64,000 nucleotides of DNA from an uncultured Bacteroides sp. (GTDB lineage Bacteria > Bacteroidota > Bacteroidia > Bacteroidales > Bacteroidaceae), in contig CANSEY010000005.1 in assembly GCA_947646015.1 (NCBI GenBank), positions 62,001 through 126,000 of the forward strand, written 5' to 3'. Position numbers and translations under genes: made by a program. Positions 27,743-34,352 of the stretch are shown here, in pieces. A model generated the notes under the pieces. The model was given only the letters and a program-made list of their open reading frames with translations. It did no database searches and was not told the DNA's origin. The first letter of the stretch is position 1. The number at the start of each line of letters is the position of its first letter.

Positions 27743-29887
27743 TTAATATATACCATTTTGTACAAGCAAATAATAAACTAAAGCCCAATCCTGATCATTT
27801 GCATATGGATCGTAGAATCCGCCCTTTACTCCGTTAACCTTATTTGGATAAATATAGGCGCAAGAAGCTTTTCCATCTTCAAAGAATAAACACAGATTAT
27901 TTCTCACAATATTCTCTGCACGCTCTTTATATGAATGATCTCCCGTACATTGCGAATAAAGATAAAAAGCAGCTCCTGACAATGTACTCCAATAGTGTGG
28001 AAAAGTATCTCCCCACATTTCCCGCTTACCAAACCAATAACCATCCCAATGACGAACAGCTATTTCATTCAAATGATAACTGGGTTGTTTGCCATTGAAA
28101 GCTTCCAATACAGGCATTTGAATCTTTGCCCCATCCAAATATTTCTGCCTTCCGGTTTCCATATAAAGTTGAAGCAAGAACATGACTGATGGAGCTACAA
28201 TGGCTTGTTCGTAGTTTACTTCACTAGCCGGATAATTCAAACCATTTTTCAAAAAAGTATCACCAACTGCAATATAATCATTCTCCAGCTCTTGATATTC
28301 TCTTTGCATATCAGCATTTTTTAAAGTTTGTAGTCCTAAGCGAACCGGTATACCTATGGCATAAAAACCATGTCCGAACTGTTTGAACATAGACCGCAAA
28401 GTCATATAACCATGTTTAGCATATTGTTTGTCATTGGTTATTTTATACATCTGGAAATAAAAATCCGCTACCCATACATAATTGTACGCCCTGTTACGTC
28501 CCTTCTGATCGACTGAAGAGAAAGTCTTATAGTCAGCATCTTGCAATCTATTACGCAAAAAACTTGCATATCGCAATAAAGACGCCTTTACTTCAGCAAC
28601 AGGATGCAATTGATAATACTTTGCTAAAAGTACCCCCATACCGACTCTTTCAGCACCTTCATCCCTGTCAACCGGATTACAGTTATGCGTATTATTCAGA
28701 TATATTTCATTCTTTTCATTATCATAAACCATATAAGCATCTCTACGCGTATTCGAACTTTTCATCTGTTGATTTGCAACTATAAACTCTACTCGTTTTT
28801 TAATCAAATCATTCACATTACTAATCACCAAACAATTTGCATGAGTTTTTTTCCCTGCGCCATATAGTATATCAAAACGCACTTCTCCCAACTGATCCAT
28901 TACTACTTCAGCATACCATGCTGTTCCTTGTTTTTTCATAGGGATAGTGACATCATTCTTTTTAAGTATACAGTCTTTTACCATCTGCCCACCTGATATT
29001 TTCACAAGGGCAGTTTCTCCCTTCTCAAATACATACTTGTTGCAAGATACCCAGACACTCTCTCTTTCCAATAACTTTTGACGGAAATCATCTCCACCTT
29101 TATGCGAAAAGATATACCACGAAAATACTTGTTCATCACCCGGCATCAATTTCATATCCGGAAGATTCAAAGAAATAATTCCTCTTGTATGAGAGTTACC
29201 CTTATTTCTATCACGCTCTGATATTTCATAACTTTTAATTTCGCCTTCCCTCAAAACCAGTCCCAAATGTGGAGCATATCCTCCCATACGTGTTGCGTTT
29301 ACATAAGCTGCATTATCACCCTCCCATATATGAGCGTTAGCCCGCATATTTATACAAGCTTGTGCCCCTGGATAGTTATCGTTGAATGGAGTATAGATGC
29401 CTATATCCGATAAAAGTATTTCCTCTGTTCCATCGTTTCGGAAAGTATACTCTTCTATTAAATCTTCTCCTTTCATACTCCTTTCTACAAGGATACATAT
29501 ATCTCCAACTCGGTAAGTAACTTCTCTCCCATCCTGCTTTATACTGGCAGGAAGATTCCAAAACAGCTTGTTTTTCTGATTTCTTCTCACCTCAGTGAAA
29601 TAGCCAAGTCCCCAACCATAATTCTCCTTTATCCAAGGATATTGGCTACCATCTGTTGCTATCAGCCAATTCATGTTCTGTTTATCATTATCAATATTCA
29701 TTGATTGTATAGCTCCAGTTTTCGAATTCACTGTAAAGTTTACTTTTTGGGCTTTAACAGAAATGCATATTACTGTCAACAACCCAATACCACAAACCTT
29801 TAAAAAAGGATTCTTTACTTTTCCCATTGACATCGTCCTATTTTTCTTAAAACAGGGCTTACTTCTTTTAGATAAATCTAAATCCAT
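27743..29887 (-). CDS. Secreted (alpha/alpha)6-type glycosidase or lyase candidate
   Basis: A 714-residue protein. An N-terminal beta-sandwich (residues about 50-330: VNFTVNSKTGAIQSMNIDND, EEYTFRNDGTEEILLSDIGI) precedes a helical domain (about 370-714) with repeats such as YNYVWVADFYFQMYKITNDK, YMTLRSMFKQFGHGFYAIGI and TFPHYWSTLSGAAFYLYSQC. This is the layout of six-hairpin glycosidases and could fit GH154-type beta-glucuronidases; I am not sure of the family. Start: the ATG at 29887 gives a 50-nt leader from the -7 box, like the other PUL promoters; the ATG at 29833 would give a more normal signal peptide (ICISVKAQ). It is single-gene, convergent with the GH43 operon, and carries its own operator. 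Confidence 0.65.
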   Translation of the reverse strand: MDLDLSKRSKPCFKKNRTMSMGKVKNPFLKVCGIGLLTVICISVKAQKVNFTVNSKTGAIQSMNIDNDKQNMNWLIATDGSQYPWIKENYGWGLGYFTEVRRNQKNKLFWNLPASIKQDGREVTYRVGDICILVERSMKGEDLIEEYTFRNDGTEEILLSDIGIYTPFNDNYPGAQACINMRANAHIWEGDNAAYVNATRMGGYAPHLGLVLREGEIKSYEISERDRNKGNSHTRGIISLNLPDMKLMPGDEQVFSWYIFSHKGGDDFRQKLLERESVWVSCNKYVFEKGETALVKISGGQMVKDCILKKNDVTIPMKKQGTAWYAEVVMDQLGEVRFDILYGAGKKTHANCLVISNVNDLIKKRVEFIVANQQMKSSNTRRDAYMVYDNEKNEIYLNNTHNCNPVDRDEGAERVGMGVLLAKYYQLHPVAEVKASLLRYASFLRNRLQDADYKTFSSVDQKGRNRAYNYVWVADFYFQMYKITNDKQYAKHGYMTLRSMFKQFGHGFYAIGIPVRLGLQTLKNADMQREYQELENDYIAVGDTFLKNGLNYPASEVNYEQAIVAPSVMFLLQLYMETGRQKYLDGAKIQMPVLEAFNGKQPSYHLNEIAVRHWDGYWFGKREMWGDTFPHYWSTLSGAAFYLYSQCTGDHSYKERAENIVRNNLCLFFEDGKASCAYIYPNKVNGVKGGFYDPYANDQDWALVYYLLVQNGIY

Positions 29888-29942
29888 TGTTTCTCATTTA
29901 ATTAATTATAGTTATTAAAAATATCATTGCTAAGTAATTATT

Positions 29943-29950
29943 CAAAGATA
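29943..29950 (-). promoter_or_regulatory. -7 element of the lone PUL glycosidase gene
   Basis: The minus-strand sequence TATCTTTG matches TAnnTTTG fully. Transcription near 29936 gives a leader of about 50 nt to the ATG at 29887. Confidence 0.65.
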
Positions 29951-29969
29951 ATTCTTTTTTAAATGGGAA

Positions 29970-29990
29970 AAGTTCTATAATCATTCAAAA
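29970..29990 (-). promoter_or_regulatory. HTCS operator candidate of the lone PUL glycosidase gene
   Basis: The plus strand reads AAGTTC-N3-AATCATTCAAAA, the same defined bases as the two copies upstream of the SusC operon 11.5 kb away. It ends exactly 19 bp upstream of the -7 box, with the same orientation relative to the promoter. Confidence 0.65.
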
Positions 29991-30245
29991 GGGAACAGTA
30001 ATAAATAAAATACCTCATCCTTGTCGAGGGCAATTCCCCGTTTGACTAAATTTCATTCAAATCCGTTCAATTTTAATTCAACATTTCAAAATCCGGTGGA
30101 TTAGTCAGTTGTATATCCAAGCAGAGTACACTTAGAGAGCAAATAGTAAAAAGAAAAAATTCAATCCATTTATTCGCTAGAATCAAAGAAAGTCCCTATC
30201 TTTACCCCAAGCAATTTTTATTATTCACCATTAAATGTAAATATT
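29991..30245. other. Intergenic region with a weak promoter for the next gene
   Basis: This completes a 358-bp gap between divergent genes. I see no ORF, RNA gene or strong hairpin. A -7-like TATCTTTA lies at 30197-30204, 41 bp before the ATG at 30246, and can serve the small gene and acyltransferase. Several loose GTTCAA/ATTCAA words occur at 30060-30090 but do not form a clear repeat. Confidence 0.4.
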
Positions 30246-30515
30246 ATGGCAAGTAGAAGAGAACTTAAAAAGAACGTAAACTATATCGCAGGAGAATTAT
30301 TCACTGAGTGCTTAATCAATAGTATGTTTATCCCTGGTACTGATAAGGCTAAAGCTGATGAACTGATGGCTGAGGTTTTAAAGATGCAGGATGAATTTGT
30401 CAGCCGCATCAGCCATACAGAACCGGGCAATGTGAAAGGTTTTTATAAGAAATTCCGAGTAGATTTCAATGCAAAAGTTAACGAGATTATTGAGGCCATC
30501 GGAAAATTGAACTAA
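30246..30515 (+). CDS. Small conserved Bacteroides protein of unknown function
   Basis: An 89-residue, mostly alpha-helical cytoplasmic protein with no signal peptide or membrane segment. It begins MASRRELKKNVNYIAGELFT and ends AKVNEIIEAIGKLN. I recall such proteins as conserved hypothetical in Bacteroidales but know no function. It lies 8 bp upstream of an acyltransferase gene and is very likely co-transcribed with it, which hints at a membrane-lipid or envelope link without showing one. Confidence 0.75.
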   Translation: MASRRELKKNVNYIAGELFTECLINSMFIPGTDKAKADELMAEVLKMQDEFVSRISHTEPGNVKGFYKKFRVDFNAKVNEIIEAIGKLN

Positions 30516-30523
30516 AGATCAGA

Positions 30524-31078
30524 ATGAAGAAAGCAATTTATAGCTTTATCTATTACCGCCTGTTAGGGTGGAAGACAAACGTTACGGTACCTAATTATGA
30601 TAAATGCGTGATATGTGCCGCACCACACACAACGAACCTTGATTTATTTATTGGAAAACTGTTTTATGGAGCATTAGGCCGTAAAACAAGTTTCATGATG
30701 AAAAAAGAGTGGTTCTTTTTTCCGTTAGGAATTATTTTTAAAGCTGTAGGCGGAATTCCCGTAGACCGTAGTCGGAAAACTTCGTTAGTTGATCAGATGG
30801 TTCATCATTTTGCTGAATGCAAAAAGTTTCATCTGGCTATCACACCCGAAGGAACCCGCAAGGCGAACCCGAACTGGAAAAAAGGGTTTTATTACATCGC
30901 CCTTAAGGCTCAAGTGCCTATCGTTCTGATAGGTATTGACTATAGTACAAAGACCATAACGTCCACTAAAGCAATTATGCCGACGGGAGATCTTAATAAA
31001 GATATGCGGGAAATCAAACTGTACTTCAAGGATTTCAAAGGAAAACATCCTGAGAATTTTGCACTTGGAGAACTTTAA
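30524..31078 (+). CDS. PlsC-like lysophospholipid acyltransferase
   Basis: A 184-residue member of the 1-acyl-glycerol-3-phosphate acyltransferase superfamily. The catalytic HX4D motif is His35 to Asp40 (HTTNLD), the phosphate-binding motif is PEGTR near residue 109, and GGIPVDRSR at about 77-85 is the third family motif. It is shorter than the typical 240 residues and lacks the N-terminal membrane helix, so it probably binds the inner face of the cytoplasmic membrane peripherally. The acceptor could be lysophosphatidic acid or an ornithine/glycine lipid precursor. It differs clearly from the second PlsC-type gene at 54511-55269. Confidence 0.85.
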   Translation: MKKAIYSFIYYRLLGWKTNVTVPNYDKCVICAAPHTTNLDLFIGKLFYGALGRKTSFMMKKEWFFFPLGIIFKAVGGIPVDRSRKTSLVDQMVHHFAECKKFHLAITPEGTRKANPNWKKGFYYIALKAQVPIVLIGIDYSTKTITSTKAIMPTGDLNKDMREIKLYFKDFKGKHPENFALGEL

Positions 31079-31083
31079 GAATA

Positions 31084-31195
31084 AAGTAATAAGTAATAGG
31101 TATTAAGTATTAATCGTAGCTGCTGAAATGCTGCTCCGCATGGTATATTACCTATTACTTATTCCTTATTACCTATTACTTATTCCCTATTACTT
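31084..31195. repeat. Inverted heptanucleotide repeat tract
   Basis: Four heptamers of the AAGTAAT type (31084-31111) face seven heptamers of the complementary type ATTACCT/ATTACTT/ATTCCTT (31147-31195) across a 35-bp loop region. The right arm also reads as a 21-bp tandem repeat (31147-31167, 31168-31188). The tract ends 12 bp before the nitrilase start codon, so copy-number changes could alter its leader and a long RNA hairpin could form. Confidence 0.85.
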
Positions 31196-31207
31196 AAAAC
31201 AGGCATC

Positions 31208-31993
31208 ATGGATTCGATTCGTATTTCCATAGTACAAACCGATATCGTTTGGGAAAACAAACAAGAAAATCTCCGTTTGCTCCACGAGAAGCTGCAAAGT
31301 CTCCGTGGAACAACGGAGATTGTTGTTTTACCGGAGATGTTTTCTACAGGATTCAGCATGCAAAGTGATATGCTGGCGGAAGCAAATTCCGGCGAGACGA
31401 TTACAACACTGAAACAATGGGCTTCTTTGTTTCAAGTGGCCATCTGCGGGAGTTATATTACTGTAGACAACGGACGATATTACAATCGCGCCTTCTTTCT
31501 GACGCCGGAAGGAGAAGAATTCTATTATGATAAACGCCATCTGTTCCGCATGGGACGTGAGGCAGAACATTTCTCGGCAGGCGATGAACGTCTGATTATC
31601 CCTTACCGTGGCTGGAATATCTGCCCGCTTGTATGCTACGATCTTCGTTTTCCGGTGTGGAGCCGGAACGTAGCCAATCAATATGACCTATTAATATATG
31701 TAGCAAACTGGCCTATCCCCCGCCGTCTGGCATGGGATACACTGCTTCGTGCCCGTGCCTTGGAAAATCAGTGTTATGTGTGCGGGGTTAACAGAGTAGG
31801 TATAGACGGATATCGGCTGAAATACAACGGAGGAAGCAAAATCTATTCAGCGCTCGGAGAAGAAGCGGCTTCCGTACCCGACGAAACAGAGGGTATAGCA
31901 ACTGCTACGCTTCATCTGACCGCACTTCATCAGTTCAGAGAAAAGTTTCCGGTATGGAAAGATGCAGACGAATTCCAACTCAGCCATTCGTGA
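31208..31993 (+). CDS. Nitrilase-family omega-amidase (YafV/Nit2-type)
   Basis: A 261-residue carbon-nitrogen hydrolase. The catalytic triad is visible: Glu43 (LPEMFSTGF), Lys109 (YYDKRHLF) and Cys143 (LVCYDLRFPVWSRN). The YDLRFP after the cysteine, and the length, fit the omega-amidase group that hydrolyses alpha-ketoglutaramate or alpha-ketosuccinamate, rather than true nitrilases. It is cytoplasmic, with no signal peptide. It follows the heptamer repeat and precedes the NagB-like/PIG-L gene by 139 bp. Substrate assignment within the family is inference. Confidence 0.88.
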   Translation: MDSIRISIVQTDIVWENKQENLRLLHEKLQSLRGTTEIVVLPEMFSTGFSMQSDMLAEANSGETITTLKQWASLFQVAICGSYITVDNGRYYNRAFFLTPEGEEFYYDKRHLFRMGREAEHFSAGDERLIIPYRGWNICPLVCYDLRFPVWSRNVANQYDLLIYVANWPIPRRLAWDTLLRARALENQCYVCGVNRVGIDGYRLKYNGGSKIYSALGEEAASVPDETEGIATATLHLTALHQFREKFPVWKDADEFQLSHS

Positions 31994-32069
31994 TAAAACA
32001 AATGTTAAAAACGATTTGAAGGTGCAACAATACCTAGAAGTTAGTAGTTAATTATATAGACTTCTTTTG

Positions 32070-32077
32070 TATCTTTG
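32070..32077 (+). promoter_or_regulatory. -7 element of the NagB-like/PIG-L gene
   Basis: TATCTTTG matches TAnnTTTG and lies 55 bp before the ATG at 32133, supporting that start over the upstream in-frame ATG at 32067, which would precede the promoter. Confidence 0.6.
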
Positions 32078-32132
32078 TCGTGAAAATACAGTCGTAAGGA
32101 CGCTAATCTTACATAACTTAATTAACAACTTT

Positions 32133-34124
32133 ATGAAAACAAATCTTAGTTCTCAAATCACTCTCCACAGGGTCTCCCCCAGATACTACAGACCGGAGAA
32201 TGCATTTGAAAAATCAGTCTTGACAAGACTCGAGAAAATACCTACAGACATTTATGAGTCTGTAGAAGAAGGGGCTAACTACATTGCTTGCGAAATAGCA
32301 CAAACCATCCGCGAAAAACAGAAAGCAGGACGCTTTTGCGTACTAGCACTCCCCGGAGGTAACTCACCCAGCCATGTCTATTCGGAACTGATCCGCATGC
32401 ATAAGGAAGAAGGACTGAGCTTCCGTAACGTGATCGTATTTAATATGTATGAATACTATCCGTTGACTGCCGATGCTATCAACAGCAACTTTAATGCTTT
32501 GAAGGAAATGTTGCTGGATCATGTCGATATTGACAAACAGAATATATTCACTCCCGACGGAACTATCGCCAAAGATACCATCTTTGAATATTGCCGTCTG
32601 TACGAACAGCGCATCGAAAGTTTCGGAGGCATTGACATTGCCCTGCTGGGTATCGGTCGTGTAGGTAATATCGCATTCAACGAACCGGGTTCACGTCTGA
32701 ACTCTACCACACGTCTGATCTTATTGGACAATGCATCGCGCAACGAAGCATCCAAGATTTTCGGAACGATAGAAAATACTCCGATCAGCTCTATCACAAT
32801 GGGAGTATCTACCATTCTTGGCGCTAAAAAGGTATATTTGCTGGCATGGGGGGAAAATAAGGCAGCAATGATCAAAGAATGTGTGGAAGGTCCGATTAGT
32901 GACACAATTCCTGCATCTTATCTGCAAACTCACAACAATGCTCATGTAGCGATCGACCTTTCGGCTTCCATGAACTTAACACGCATTCAACGTCCATGGC
33001 TGGTAACATCCTGCGAGTGGAATGATAAACTGATCCGCAGCGCTATCGTATGGCTGTGCCAGTTGACAGGCAAACCGATTCTGAAGCTGACCAACAAGGA
33101 CTACAACGAAAACGGTCTGAGCGAACTTCTGGCATTGTTTGGTTCTGCTTACAATGTAAATATCAAGATTTTCAATGACTTGCAGCATACCATCACCGGA
33201 TGGCCGGGTGGCAAACCTAATGCTGATGATACCTACCGTCCGGAACGTGCCAAACCGTATCCGAAACGTGTGGTTATCTTCTCTCCGCATCCGGATGACG
33301 ACGTTATCTCCATGGGTGGAACCCTCCGCCGCCTGGTAGAACAGAAGCATGAGGTACACGTAGCTTACGAAACTTCCGGTAACATTGCCGTAGGTGATGA
33401 GGAAGTGGTTCGTTTCATGCATTTCATTAACGGATTCAATCAGATTTTCAATAACAGCGAAGACTTGGTAATCAGCGAGAAATATGCAGAAATACGCAAA
33501 TTCCTGAAAGAAAAGAAAGACGGTGATATGGACAGCCGTGACATTCTGACTATCAAAGGTTTGATTCGTCGTGGTGAAGCCCGTACCGCTTCTTCTTACA
33601 ATAATATTCCGTTAGATCGGGTACATTTCCTTGACTTGCCGTTCTATGAAACCGGTAAGATTCAGAAAAATCCGATTAGCGAGGCTGACGTAGAGATCGT
33701 ACGCAACCTACTTCGTGAAGTGAAGCCTCATCAGATTTTCGTAGCCGGAGACTTGGCTGACCCGCATGGCACACACCGTGTATGTACGGATGCCGTATTC
33801 GCTGCTGTCGATCTTGAAAAAGAAGAAGGAGCCAAATGGTTGAAAGACTGTCGTATCTGGATGTATCGTGGTGCGTGGGCTGAATGGGAAATTGAGAACA
33901 TCGAAATGGCTGTGCCTATCAGTCCGGAAGAGCTTCGTGCAAAACGTAATTCTATCCTGAAGCATCAGTCGCAGATGGAAAGCGCTCCGTTCTTAGGTAA
34001 TGACGAACGTCTGTTCTGGCAACGTAGTGAAGACCGTAACCGTGGCACAGCAACGTTGTATGATCAGTTAGGACTGGCATCGTATGAGGCAATGGAGGCA
34101 TTTGTAGAATACATTCCTCTATAA
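32133..34124 (+). CDS. NagB-like domain fused to PIG-L/LmbE deacetylase
   Basis: A 663-residue two-domain protein; the ATG at 32133 is chosen because the promoter lies between it and the upstream in-frame ATG. Residues about 40-290 are a glucosamine-6-phosphate isomerase/deaminase fold (LALPGGNSPSHVYSEL, GIGRVGNIAFNEPGS). The residues matching E. coli NagB Asp72, Asp141 and His143 are Tyr106, Val177 and Asn179; Glu184 is kept. Deaminase activity is therefore unlikely. Residues about 375-660 are a PIG-L-type zinc deacetylase with an intact PHPDDD (His386, Asp388, Asp389) and DPHGTHR. Commonly labelled glucosamine-6-phosphate deaminase; I infer an amino-sugar deacetylase with a sugar-phosphate-binding regulatory domain. 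Confidence 0.85.
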   Translation: MKTNLSSQITLHRVSPRYYRPENAFEKSVLTRLEKIPTDIYESVEEGANYIACEIAQTIREKQKAGRFCVLALPGGNSPSHVYSELIRMHKEEGLSFRNVIVFNMYEYYPLTADAINSNFNALKEMLLDHVDIDKQNIFTPDGTIAKDTIFEYCRLYEQRIESFGGIDIALLGIGRVGNIAFNEPGSRLNSTTRLILLDNASRNEASKIFGTIENTPISSITMGVSTILGAKKVYLLAWGENKAAMIKECVEGPISDTIPASYLQTHNNAHVAIDLSASMNLTRIQRPWLVTSCEWNDKLIRSAIVWLCQLTGKPILKLTNKDYNENGLSELLALFGSAYNVNIKIFNDLQHTITGWPGGKPNADDTYRPERAKPYPKRVVIFSPHPDDDVISMGGTLRRLVEQKHEVHVAYETSGNIAVGDEEVVRFMHFINGFNQIFNNSEDLVISEKYAEIRKFLKEKKDGDMDSRDILTIKGLIRRGEARTASSYNNIPLDRVHFLDLPFYETGKIQKNPISEADVEIVRNLLREVKPHQIFVAGDLADPHGTHRVCTDAVFAAVDLEKEEGAKWLKDCRIWMYRGAWAEWEIENIEMAVPISPEELRAKRNSILKHQSQMESAPFLGNDERLFWQRSEDRNRGTATLYDQLGLASYEAMEAFVEYIPL

Positions 34125-34163
34125 GAAAGAAGATTCTTAATTAATAGAATATAAAACAATCAA

Positions 34164-34202
34164 AGAAGAGTGGGCAGTTCGATACTTCCCACTCTTTTTT
34201 TG
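34164..34202 (+). terminator. Intrinsic terminator after the NagB-like/PIG-L gene
   Basis: A 9-bp stem (AAGAGTGGG with CCCACTCTT), with three more inner pairs, is followed by a run of T. It lies 40 bp after the stop codon at 34124. Confidence 0.85.
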
Positions 34203-34204
34203 TT

Positions 34205-34212
34205 TATTTTTG
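34205..34212 (+). promoter_or_regulatory. Putative -7 element upstream of the amidase-type gene
   Basis: TATTTTTG matches TAnnTTTG directly after the terminator. It would give a leader of about 135 nt to the ATG at 34353. The leader holds a short ORF in another frame that I do not regard as a gene. Confidence 0.4.
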
Positions 34213-34352
34213 CAGGAGATTTTGCCACAGAATGCAATGGACTTACATGAACGCGAGATTCATTTCGTATTCTCCTTCCAAAAGGGGAAATGCCATCAAG
34301 GGGAAAGTGGCGGACATAGATAATCATAGGATGCAACCTAAAGAGTGGAACG

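Noticed and set aside
32133..34124. Ordinary glucosamine-6-phosphate deaminase nagB
   Set aside because: The positions of three catalytic residues are changed and the protein is more than twice the usual length because of the PIG-L domain.
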